Source: Gammaproteobacteria bacterium (GTDB lineage: Bacteria; Pseudomonadota; Gammaproteobacteria; Thiohalobacterales; Thiohalobacteraceae). From it: DNA of 64,000 nucleotides. Made by a program: the position numbers and the translations under genes. Location: the NCBI GenBank assembly GCA_018819175.1, contig JAHJQQ010000028.1:1-64000 (forward strand), written 5' to 3'. A model generated the notes under the pieces. It saw nothing but the letters and a program-made list of their open reading frames with translations, was not told where the DNA came from and did not search any database. Shown here one piece after another: positions 27,818 through 35,295 of this stretch. How positions within the stretch are numbered: position 1 is the first letter of the stretch; every line of letters starts with the position of its first letter.

Positions 27818-28015
27818 ACGCGGATTCATGTGGGTGAATAGGCATCCAGAACGGGTCGTGCACTCTGTCAGCGGTGGGAAGACGATCATGTAGCCCGGAT
27901 GAAGCGTAGCGGAATCCGGGAAATACACCTGGGGAGGCAGTGCAGGATATCCTGATCACCACCGCCAGGCGGTGCATCCCCGGATTCCGCTACGCTTCAT
28001 CCGGGCTACGATTGC
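27818..28015. repeat. MITE-like element, family A, copy 3 (right end lost)
   Basis: The left end ACGCGGATTCATGTGGGTGAA and the inner pair TAGCCCGGATGAAGCGTAGC / GCTACGCTTCATCCGGGCTA match copies 1 and 2. The right terminal repeat (TTTACCCACACG) is absent. DNA from 28016 to 28291 holds nothing recognisable. Confidence 0.65.
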
Positions 28016-28291
28016 TCGAAATACCAATACCCAGTATCTCAGGCGTTTTCAATGACTTTTCCTTTGTGCCACGTTTCTTACGTTGCCCTGCAGCTATTGT
28101 ATGGGTAAGGTATCGCCTAGGAGGGCGGTGGATACGTATCAATTCATGGATTCAACAGCTCGCCGCGTTTGAAGAATGCCCCATCCGCAGTAATCGATGA
28201 CTTGTACACACTGCTGAATGTTGAGCACCCCGCCCAACCACATCGACATCAGGCGTCCAGATTGCGGCATCGAAGATCAAGGTAGCGTGTC

Positions 28292-29725
28292 ATGGAATCA
28301 GACTTGCAGCATAGGCCAAACAACCGGGTTACCCAATTCTCCCTTGTCGATATACCACCTTCCACCGAAGGCGGTTCGACGTTTGTCGGTAAAGTCTGCG
28401 CGCTTCTCAAGAGCGGTAGCAAGATCGTCTGTGTGACCAAACGCAGTATGGGCAAGGACGCATCCATCCTGGAAACCCTGCGCGACAGTCTGCCCGGATT
28501 CGTCGCTTTGCTGGATCATCACGACTCCTGTGATATTTCTGTTTCGCTTGCCAAGGCGCTATCGCTGGGCTCGGACGATACCGATGAAAAGATCCTCCAG
28601 AGTCGCTGGCTGAATTTCTCTCAAGCGATCCAGCGCAGCAGCTTGCCTTTTACGCTGATTGTTCCCGAGGCGGACTCACTGAGTAAATCACGGCTCGATC
28701 AGATCAACGAATTTCTGCGCCCACTCAAAGGCCGATTGGTATTGGCGGACTGCGGCGATATTGCAAAACTGTTCGGCGCATCAGAAGCTGGCCCGAAATC
28801 ACCGTCATCTGATAATAATGTCTTTCAATTTTCAGATCGCAGCATGGAGCCGGAGGCGGCACTTCACTCCCCATCGGCGTCACCGGTTGCAGACAACCGC
28901 AGGTTACCGGAGCCACCAATAATCACTGACGAAGTGCTGCCTGATACCAAGCCGGAATCAGTGGCCGATGTACCCCACACTCCGCGCCGCGCGAACCGAA
29001 ACAGGAAACCGCTCGGCTGGCTGAGTGCCGGCCTTGGGCTCGGTGTAATGCTGGGCTTCCTGATAGCCAACCTTTCCAACTCTTATGGGCCTATCGATAT
29101 CGATCAATGGATCAATGACATTGCTGATGGGTCGCTGATGAAAGGGGCGGATCAATCTGCGTCGCGTAGTGAAACTACGAATGCACAGTCGCCGGAAAAT
29201 CACAGCACTGGCACTGTTGGTCATGTTCTACGGAAGGAAAGCAGCACCACCACCGTGACCTTACCAACGGATGCGGTAGATGCCCCACAAGTGAAACAAC
29301 CCATTTCATCAACTGACACAGCTGTCGCCAGCACTCCCACAACACCAGTCTCTGAAGAACCTGCCGCGGATCTGGCTGCGCTGGAAAAAGCACCCGTAAC
29401 GGACAGCACCCCTGTGGTCGATTCAGATAGTATTGCCGCGCCAACGTCCCCAGTAACCGATGCGGTAGAACAGCCAATTGGTCCTGAAGTAGCTGACAAA
29501 AGAAAAACACAGGAACCGGAACTTGCAGAGATCATCGATCCCGCAGAGCGCGCGCGTCTGGCCAAGGTCTATATATACCGTGCGGAAAACGAATGGGGCA
29601 TGAACAACCTGCAGCAGTCTCTCCTGGAGATTGCGAGGGGCCTCGACGTTGATCCCGACAATCAACGGCTACAGGAGCTCCGCGAGCACGTGTTGGCCGA
29701 ATTGGATGCACGCAGGGCGCAGTGA
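28292..29725 (+). CDS. Unrecognised membrane protein with cytoplasmic N-domain and low-complexity periplasmic region
   Basis: The 477-residue protein has an N-terminal soluble domain (residues 1-165) with strands such as KIVCVTKRS and LPFTLIVPEAD that resemble a degenerate P-loop ATPase lacking a Walker A. One membrane segment follows (LGWLSAGLGLGVMLGFLIA, ~248-268). Then comes a Ser/Thr/Pro/Val-rich stretch of ~150 residues, and a C-terminal helical, TPR-like segment (YIYRAENEWGMNNLQQSLLE then RGLDVDPDNQRLQEL). The architecture recalls ExeA/DamX-type envelope proteins but without their motifs. I do not assign a function. Confidence 0.65.
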   Translation: MESDLQHRPNNRVTQFSLVDIPPSTEGGSTFVGKVCALLKSGSKIVCVTKRSMGKDASILETLRDSLPGFVALLDHHDSCDISVSLAKALSLGSDDTDEKILQSRWLNFSQAIQRSSLPFTLIVPEADSLSKSRLDQINEFLRPLKGRLVLADCGDIAKLFGASEAGPKSPSSDNNVFQFSDRSMEPEAALHSPSASPVADNRRLPEPPIITDEVLPDTKPESVADVPHTPRRANRNRKPLGWLSAGLGLGVMLGFLIANLSNSYGPIDIDQWINDIADGSLMKGADQSASRSETTNAQSPENHSTGTVGHVLRKESSTTTVTLPTDAVDAPQVKQPISSTDTAVASTPTTPVSEEPAADLAALEKAPVTDSTPVVDSDSIAAPTSPVTDAVEQPIGPEVADKRKTQEPELAEIIDPAERARLAKVYIYRAENEWGMNNLQQSLLEIARGLDVDPDNQRLQELREHVLAELDARRAQ

Positions 29726-29804
29726 GCAGAAAATAGTGATGTGCGGAATGCTGCCCGGCTGATTCCGCTATACGAGATTGCCAGCTGCGTTCGAAATGGC
29801 GGGT

Positions 29805-29835
29805 AAAAAAACCGGAAGGCTTTGCGCGCTTCCGG
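29805..29835 (-). terminator. Rho-independent terminator of the nrt operon
   Basis: On the minus strand CCGGAAGCGCGCAAAGCCTTCCGG (24 bp, plus positions 29812-29835) forms a 7-bp stem followed by TTTTTTT. It lies about 50 bp after the nrtD stop codon. Confidence 0.85.
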
Positions 29836-29883
29836 CCAAGCATGACGCCTTGAAACCCCGTGCTGGACTGCGACGGGATATAT

Positions 29884-30774
29884 TCAGGCAACTCTATTAC
29901 GTTTCTTGAAGGGTTTTATCTCAGCACTGGTTGAATCCGATACCGGCGTCTCCGGCTCCGCATTTTCCTCAGATGGACTCTCCTTCTCCACCTGCTGGTG
30001 GCGCGCATACAGGAACTTAAGCACCTCGGCGCGACAATGGTTGTAATCGGCATTATCGGCCATTTCAACGCGATTGCGCGGACGCGGCAGATTGACGTTC
30101 AGAATTTGTCCGATGGTTGCGGCCGGCCCGTTGGTCATCATCACTATGCGATCCGACAGCAACACCGCCTCATCGACATCATGAGTGATCATAATCACGG
30201 TGTTGCCGAGATTGGCATGGATTTCCATGACCGAATCCTGCAAATGGGCTCGTGTCAGCGCATCCAATGCACCAAAGGGTTCGTCCATCAGTAACACCTT
30301 GGGTTGCATAGCCAGCGCGCGGGCTATGCCGACACGCTGTTTCATGCCGCCGGATATTTCCGAGGGCAGTTTGTCGCTGGCATGTTCCATGTGCACCAGC
30401 TCGAGATTGTGCTTAATCCACTCACGCATCTCGGCCTTGCTCTTACTCTTTTTGAATACCTGCTTGACCGCCAGCTCGACATTCTCGTAGGCAGTCAGCC
30501 AGGGCAGCAGCGAATGATTCTGGAACACCACGGCACGTTCCGGACCCGGTTCGGTAACTTCTTTTCCGTCAAGAATGACACCACCGGTAGTGGCCTGGTA
30601 GAGACCGGCGACAATGTTGAGCACCGTGGATTTTCCGCAGCCGGAATGTCCGATCAAGGAAACGAATTCGCCCTTGGCCATTTCAAGATTGACATTATCC
30701 AGAGCTTTGAAAGGACCTTTGTCGGTGGGAAACTCGATCGACACCTGCGACAGAAGTAGTTGTTGTTCACTCAT
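29884..30774 (-). CDS. nrtD: Nitrate ABC transporter ATP-binding protein
   Basis: The 296-residue ATPase powers nitrate uptake. It has Walker A GHSGCGKST, Q-loop VVFQNHSLLPWLTAYENV, signature ISGGMKQRVGIARA, Walker B VLLMDEPFGALD and the switch histidine in ITHDVDEA. It has no fused NrtA-like domain, so it corresponds to NrtD/NasD rather than cyanobacterial NrtC. The C-terminal ~40 residues are an acidic, low-complexity extension. It is the third gene of nrtA-nrtB-nrtD, 21 bp after nrtB. Confidence 0.92.
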   Translation of the reverse strand: MSEQQLLLSQVSIEFPTDKGPFKALDNVNLEMAKGEFVSLIGHSGCGKSTVLNIVAGLYQATTGGVILDGKEVTEPGPERAVVFQNHSLLPWLTAYENVELAVKQVFKKSKSKAEMREWIKHNLELVHMEHASDKLPSEISGGMKQRVGIARALAMQPKVLLMDEPFGALDALTRAHLQDSVMEIHANLGNTVIMITHDVDEAVLLSDRIVMMTNGPAATIGQILNVNLPRPRNRVEMADNADYNHCRAEVLKFLYARHQQVEKESPSEENAEPETPVSDSTSAEIKPFKKRNRVA

Positions 30775-30795
30775 GCTATTTTCCTTCGGCAGTGT

Positions 30796-31803
30796 TTAAC
30801 GGATAACCGCGGTCTTGTCCCAGGATACGCGGCGCTGCAACAGCAGCATCAGCCTGTCCAGCAGGAACCCGAGAAAACCGATCACGAATACCGCAACCAT
30901 GATACGACCCAGCGAATTGGAGCTGCCGTTCTGGAACTCGTCCCAGACGAATTTTCCGAGACCCGGATTCTGCGCCAGCATCTCGGCCGCGATCAGCACC
31001 ATCCAGCCGATACCGAGCGACAACCTCAGGCCCGCGAACATCATGGGTATCGAGGACGGCAGCACAATCTTCATCACCTGCGTCATCCAGCCCAAGCGCA
31101 GCACGCGGCTGACATTCAGCAGGTCCTTGTCGATGGTGGCGACGCCGACGGTGGTATTGATGATGGTCGGCCATAGACAACAGAGTGTCACCGTGATGGC
31201 CGAGGTCACGAAGGATTTAGCGAAAAAGGGATCATCACTCACATAAACCGCGCTGACCACCATGGTGACGATCGGCAACCAGGCCAGGGGGGACACTGGC
31301 TTGAAGATCTGGATCAGTGGATTCAAGGCGCTATACAGTGTTGAGCTCAGTCCACAGGCGATACCGACCGGAATAGCGATCAATGATGCCAGAATGAAAC
31401 CGGTGGCGACCGTGATCAGGCTGGTGAAAATCTGATCGACGAAGGTCGGTTTGCCCGTGTAGGGGCGGATCGTCACCTGAGCCGCCGGATCCGCGGCCAA
31501 CTTTTCGGCATTGCGTTCCTCCTGACGCGTGTAGAATGCCGCCTCTTTGTCGCGTTCCGCATTGTGCTCATCGATAAGCACCATCGCCTGCGACCAGACT
31601 TGCGCCGGGCCCGGCATCTGGCCAAGCGAGGTTTCGACGCGCGCGGCAAGGCTGTTCCACACAACCAGAAACAGGGCGAAGGCCAACAGCGGGGTGGCCA
31701 GTGAACGCAGCATGCCTTTGAACATCAGTCGTACCGTTTCGAAGCTATCGGGTAGCACTGGCAACAGTGAAGCTGTCAGCGTCTTTGTCGTAGCCTGTGT
31801 CAT
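30796..31803 (-). CDS. nrtB: Nitrate ABC transporter permease
   Basis: The 335-residue inner-membrane permease has an N-terminal membrane segment (LATPLLAFALFLVVWNSL), a polar region of ~80 residues, and then the typical BPD_transp_1 domain with five further segments: VATGFILASLIAIPVGIACG, IQIFKPVSPLAWLPIVTMVV and AGLRLSLGIGWMVLIAAEML. It forms the membrane channel for nitrate imported by NrtA. The gene lies 55 bp after nrtA. Confidence 0.92.
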   Translation of the reverse strand: MTQATTKTLTASLLPVLPDSFETVRLMFKGMLRSLATPLLAFALFLVVWNSLAARVETSLGQMPGPAQVWSQAMVLIDEHNAERDKEAAFYTRQEERNAEKLAADPAAQVTIRPYTGKPTFVDQIFTSLITVATGFILASLIAIPVGIACGLSSTLYSALNPLIQIFKPVSPLAWLPIVTMVVSAVYVSDDPFFAKSFVTSAITVTLCCLWPTIINTTVGVATIDKDLLNVSRVLRLGWMTQVMKIVLPSSIPMMFAGLRLSLGIGWMVLIAAEMLAQNPGLGKFVWDEFQNGSSNSLGRIMVAVFVIGFLGFLLDRLMLLLQRRVSWDKTAVIR

Positions 31804-31858
31804 TCTGCTCTCCTCAACCTAAGCAGGGTACTGCTGAGAACAGTACCCTGCGCCAGTA

Positions 31859-33277
31859 TTATTTGACTGTCTCTTCACCCTTCAGACCGATCTTGAATTT
31901 TTTCAGATAGTCGTTGGGCTTGGTGCCGTCATAGGTCACTCCGTCGATGAACTCGGTCTGCGGCGGACGGAATCCGGTTTCGGTGGCGAAGTCAGGGAAG
32001 TCTTCCGCCTTGACCTTGCCTTCGGCGATCAGTTCCTTGGCCGCAGCGGCATAGATATCCGGGCGGTAGACCTTCTTGGCAATGTCCATGTACCAGCTGT
32101 CAGGCTTGGCATCCGGGATCTGACCCCAGCGGCGCATCTGACTCAGATACCAGACGGCGTCGGAGTAGTAGGGATAGGTTGCGTTGTAGCGGAAGAACAC
32201 GTTGAAGTCGGGCACGTCACGTTTATCACCCTTCTCGTATTCAAAGGTACCGGTCATGCTGTTGGCAATGACATCGTAGTCGGCACCGACATAATTAGGC
32301 TTGGACAGAATTTTCACCGCCGCGGGGCGATTCTTGTTGTCCTCGGCGTCCAGCCATTGCGCGGCACGGATCAGCGCCTTGACGACCGCCTTATGTGTAT
32401 TGGGATACTTGTCGGCCCATTCCTGGCTGACACCGAACACCTTCTCCGGATTGTTCTTCCAGATTTCATAGTCGGTGATGACCGGCACGCCGATGCCTTT
32501 GAACACCGCCTGCTGATTCCAGGGCTCACCGACGCAGTAACCATAAATAGTGCCGGCCTCCAGGGTGGATGGCATTTGCGGCGGCGGTGTTACGGATAAC
32601 AATGCGTCGGCTTGCAGGGTGCCCGAGGTATCACCCTTCAGTGGTGCGTAATAGCCTGGATTTATCCCGCCGGCCGCCAGCCAGTAGCGCAGTTCATAAT
32701 TGTGGGTCGATACCGGGAATACCATGCCCATCTTGAAGGGCTTGCCCTCTTTCTTATATTCGTCGATGACTGGCTTGAGATAATCGGCCTTGATCGGGTG
32801 CACCGGTTTTCCGTCCTTCATCGGGACGTGCTTCTTCATTTTCTCCCAGACATCGTTCGACACGGTGATGCCATTGCCGTTCAGATCCATACTGAAGGCG
32901 GTGATGATGTTTGCCTGGGTGCCGAAACCAATAGTGGCGCCGAGCGGTTGACCGGCCAGCATATGTGCGCCGTCAAGCTCACCATCGATCACGCGATCCA
33001 GCAGCACCTTCCAGTTCGCCTGCGCCTCCAGCGTCACATAGAGACCTTCATCCTCGAAATAACGATTTTCGTAGGCAATGGCCAGGGGTGCCATATCAGT
33101 AAGCTTGATGAAGCCGAATTTGAGGTCCTCTTTTTCCAGCGTTGCCGCCTGCGCCATGCGTAAGGATGGCGACATGGAGAATCCGTTCAGAAGCAGCGCT
33201 GCTCCCAGTGCCACTACGGATTTTTTCAGGAACCGACGTCGGGTCGGCGCGGTCGATGGTTGCTTCTTCATGCTCAT
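31859..33277 (-). CDS. nrtA: Nitrate-binding protein of the ABC transporter
   Basis: The 472-residue protein belongs to the NrtA/CmpA/NasS binding-protein family. A twin-arginine-type signal (PTRRRFLKKSVVALGAALLL) shows it is exported, which separates it from the cytoplasmic regulator NasS. Family motifs include LKFGFIKLTDMAPLAIAYE, GELDGAHMLAGQPLGATIGF, YCVGEPWNQQAV and RYNATYPYYSDAVWYLSQMR. It heads nrtA-nrtB-nrtD behind a sigma-54 promoter and a leader with a terminator-like hairpin. Confidence 0.93.
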   Translation of the reverse strand: MSMKKQPSTAPTRRRFLKKSVVALGAALLLNGFSMSPSLRMAQAATLEKEDLKFGFIKLTDMAPLAIAYENRYFEDEGLYVTLEAQANWKVLLDRVIDGELDGAHMLAGQPLGATIGFGTQANIITAFSMDLNGNGITVSNDVWEKMKKHVPMKDGKPVHPIKADYLKPVIDEYKKEGKPFKMGMVFPVSTHNYELRYWLAAGGINPGYYAPLKGDTSGTLQADALLSVTPPPQMPSTLEAGTIYGYCVGEPWNQQAVFKGIGVPVITDYEIWKNNPEKVFGVSQEWADKYPNTHKAVVKALIRAAQWLDAEDNKNRPAAVKILSKPNYVGADYDVIANSMTGTFEYEKGDKRDVPDFNVFFRYNATYPYYSDAVWYLSQMRRWGQIPDAKPDSWYMDIAKKVYRPDIYAAAAKELIAEGKVKAEDFPDFATETGFRPPQTEFIDGVTYDGTKPNDYLKKFKIGLKGEETVK

Positions 33278-33298
33278 GCATTACTCCGTCTTTGGGCC

Positions 33299-33406
33299 AA
33301 AAAAAACGCCCACGCGCACAGAACGATTGTCTGTGTACATGGACGCCGTTGTCCGTTGGCCGGGGTTTGTCTGTCCCGGCCGAGGTCTATGACCCGCCAT
33401 TGGGCC
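33299..33406 (-). promoter_or_regulatory. ANTAR-type leader with attenuator before nrtA
   Basis: On the minus strand the transcript would contain a 5-bp stem with hexaloop AATGGC (33391-33406; A at 1 and G at 4, as NasT/ANTAR RNAs require), a second hairpin GGCCGGG...CCCGGCC (33358-33381, larger loop), then the conserved CAACGGACAACGGCGTCCAT and a terminator hairpin ending in eight T (33299-33347). This is the order of NasT-controlled antitermination leaders. The 27 bases around GCGTCCATGTAC are nearly identical to the leader at 38733-38838. Confidence 0.65.
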
Positions 33407-33429
33407 TGCCTCTACATGCTTAGCCCTAG

Positions 33430-33445
33430 AGCAGAATGCGTGCCA
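33430..33445 (-). promoter_or_regulatory. Sigma-54 promoter of the nrt operon
   Basis: Minus-strand TGGCACGCATTCTGCT fits TGGCACG-N4-TTGCT with one mismatch and the required 10-base spacing between GG and GC. Transcription would start near 33418 and pass through the leader RNA before nrtA. Confidence 0.75.
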
Positions 33446-33508
33446 GGAAATAAATTCTATGTATGAGAGTCAGTTAGTAAAATGACGGGAATAGACGAGA
33501 GTCCGGAC

Positions 33509-33523
33509 GCACCAGTATTGTGC
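33509..33523. promoter_or_regulatory. NtrC-binding site
   Basis: GCACCAGTATTGTGC matches GCACCA-N3-TGGTGC at all but one base. It lies about 65 bp upstream of the sigma-54 promoter of nrtA. Confidence 0.6.
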
Positions 33524-33603
33524 GCGCCATGCACTCTTCGGAGACATATTCAGTACGCTAGGAACAGGAAACAAATAACCTGGAATAAATATTACCGTTT
33601 CAC

Positions 33604-33618
33604 CCACTAATGTTGTGC
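33604..33618. promoter_or_regulatory. Second NtrC-like site
   Basis: CCACTAATGTTGTGC differs from GCACTATATTGGTGC at two of the conserved positions. It is 95 bp from the first site, making a plausible enhancer pair about 65-190 bp above the sigma-54 promoter. Confidence 0.45.
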
Positions 33619-33837
33619 ACAGGATCGGACGCACACATCATGGCCGGCGAATTTGGTAGCAACGCTATAATGCTTAACAAATCTCTTCGCTGTCGGATGA
33701 TCCCATTCGGAGCCGTAGTCAGCACCACCCGCAAAGCTCTGGCCAGGCGCCTTGCTTGAATTAGGATTACCGGGGTATTCCAACAAATAATCGTAACCGG
33801 TCAGGGTGCCTAACGGCAGATCGGCACCAAGCGCCGA
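33607..33837 (-). pseudogene. Possible C-terminal remnant of an outer-membrane porin
   Basis: Between a TGA at 33838 and a TAG at 33607 lies an open frame without a start codon whose translation looks protein-like: GTLTGYDYLLEYPG, FAGGADYGSEWDHPTA and KHYSVATKFAGHD. The end resembles the last strands of alginate-export-family porins, which in some bacteria are encoded beside nitrate uptake genes. The rest of the gene is absent, so it would be a relic. The family call comes from memory of the C-terminal pattern and is tentative. Confidence 0.35.
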
Positions 33838-33865
33838 TCAATACCGTTCGGACTATGATCAGGTT

Positions 33866-34288
33866 TCAGGCCGCTGCCTCTGCAGCAGCAGATTTCATGG
33901 TCCCGGCTAGTACGCCATAGACTGTTACCCAGGCCTCTTTGCAGGCCGGCGTGAACACGGACCCCAGCCCCTTCTCGAGGGTCCAGATCAGCGCTGTTCC
34001 GACCGTGTCGTAATGTTTATCTTCAACGCCATAGGCAACATGCCGCCGGCCCAGATCCTGTACCGCGGGCACAATGACATCCAATTTATCCAGCCCATTG
34101 ACCGCTGTGTTGATCATGGCGGTCAGCTTGCGTCCCTGTTCCTGCATATTGCCCTTGAACATGGGCTTCAGTGCCGGATCAAGTTCGAACAATTTTCCAT
34201 AAAACAATTCGGCGGCCTGGTCCCTGATGGGAACCACCATTGCCCAGCTCTCTTTCACGAGTACCAATTGTTCAGGTGTCATCTGCAT
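33866..34288 (-). CDS. Single-domain globin
   Basis: The 140-residue protein is a bacterial haemoglobin of the flavohaemoglobin/Vgb-type fold. The B-helix tyrosine lies in LFYGKLFELDP, the E-helix follows in KLTAMINTAVNGL, and the proximal histidine is in LGRRHVAYGV near residue 83. No FAD/NAD domain is attached. Such globins bind O2 or NO and, next to nitrite-handling genes, may remove nitric oxide. It is the last gene of the nasT/cytochrome operon, 27 bp after the monohaem cytochrome. Confidence 0.88.
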   Translation of the reverse strand: MQMTPEQLVLVKESWAMVVPIRDQAAELFYGKLFELDPALKPMFKGNMQEQGRKLTAMINTAVNGLDKLDVIVPAVQDLGRRHVAYGVEDKHYDTVGTALIWTLEKGLGSVFTPACKEAWVTVYGVLAGTMKSAAAEAAA

Positions 34289-34315
34289 ATCTCCTGTTAT
34301 AAAAAATCAAATGTT

Positions 34316-34708
34316 TTATTTGCTCGCCGTCACCATGTAGCGCACGGCCAGCTCGACAGCCACATCATCGAGATTCGGACGACCACCGCGCGCGGGCATT
34401 TCCGTTCCCGTGGGTCCCGCATAGCCGTTCATGGCATGCTCATACAGAACAGGCAGCCCCTGTTCGATACGCGGTTGCCAGGCCACACGATCGCCAATGC
34501 GTGGCGCGCCTGCCAGCCCCGTGCCGTGGCAAGCCTGACAATTCTCCAGCCAGACGGCACGACCGAGTTTGAGCTCTGCTGCCTCGAATTCAGGAAACCC
34601 ATCCTCCGATTCCTCCACGCAACCGGCCATACATGCCAGCATGACTGCCAGACTAATGGCCGATGCAGAGCTCGCAACACCTATCCTGTTTCGATAACCC
34701 GCGGGCAT
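34316..34708 (-). CDS. Monohaem c-type cytochrome (c5-like)
   Basis: The 130-residue protein has an N-terminal signal (AISLAVMLACMAGC), possibly a lipoprotein type, and one haem-binding motif CQACHG. The distal methionine is likely in GTEMPARGG. The spacing and C-terminal VAVELAVRYMVTASK resemble cytochrome c5. It should lie in the periplasm or at the outer face of the inner membrane and carry single electrons. It is the fourth structural gene of the operon, 17 bp after the DUF3365 gene. Confidence 0.85.
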   Translation of the reverse strand: MPAGYRNRIGVASSASAISLAVMLACMAGCVEESEDGFPEFEAAELKLGRAVWLENCQACHGTGLAGAPRIGDRVAWQPRIEQGLPVLYEHAMNGYAGPTGTEMPARGGRPNLDDVAVELAVRYMVTASK

Positions 34709-34725
34709 AGTCAGTCGCTATTTCC

Positions 34726-35295
34726 TTAGAGTGGGATACGGATAATGACGCCACCCATGACCTCGCCCATTTTGAAATCGGTACGTGGACTGTCCTTATG
34801 GTCGTTATGGCAACTGATACAGGCTTGCGCCACGGCCACGTCCGGATAGACCGCTGTGAAATATTGAGTGCCCGCCAGTACTTCTTCGGTGTAATAGTTC
34901 TTGCCGGGATTGTCAGCGATGAATTTGAGGCCCGTCTTCTCGGCCTCGGTGCGCGGCTCGTTCTGTTTGTTGATCGGCCAGAGTGATAACAGCGAATAGC
35001 TGAACTTCGCGCCCTTCTCGGCCACCATCTCCGAGCCATAGCGGAACATCTGCGCCGGCAACACCAGGCCCTTCTCGTCTTTCCAGTGTTCGCTGGCCTT
35101 GATCACCTTTTCCTCGTTCTGCAGACGATTGATGATCAGCCGGGTATAGACCGTTCGGTCCGCCTCCATAACCGAATGCAACGCATCCGACATGGCTTGC
35201 GGGGTGATACCTCCTCCACCTGTTTCCGCACCACAACCTGCCAATAGGGCGATTGCGCCAAGTGCGCTTACTGCTTTAGGAGAAATTTTCATCAT
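34726..35295 (-). CDS. DUF3365 (Tll0287-like) haem lipoprotein
   Basis: The 189-residue protein starts with a lipoprotein signal (LGAIALLAGC). The body is a DUF3365 domain, a PAS-like haem domain, with SLLSLWPINKQNEP and GLKFIADNPGKNYY, and it ends with a single c-type haem motif ACISCHND near residue 160. Proteins of this group are thought to sense redox or carry electrons. Its ATG overlaps the stop of the multihaem cytochrome gene by 4 bp, so the two are translationally coupled. Confidence 0.82.
   Translation of the reverse strand: MMKISPKAVSALGAIALLAGCGAETGGGGITPQAMSDALHSVMEADRTVYTRLIINRLQNEEKVIKASEHWKDEKGLVLPAQMFRYGSEMVAEKGAKFSYSLLSLWPINKQNEPRTEAEKTGLKFIADNPGKNYYTEEVLAGTQYFTAVYPDVAVAQACISCHNDHKDSPRTDFKMGEVMGGVIIRIPL

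Noticed and set aside
31859..33277. Calling this gene nasS
   Set aside because: It has a twin-arginine-type export signal and is followed by permease and ATPase genes, as expected for the transporter protein NrtA.
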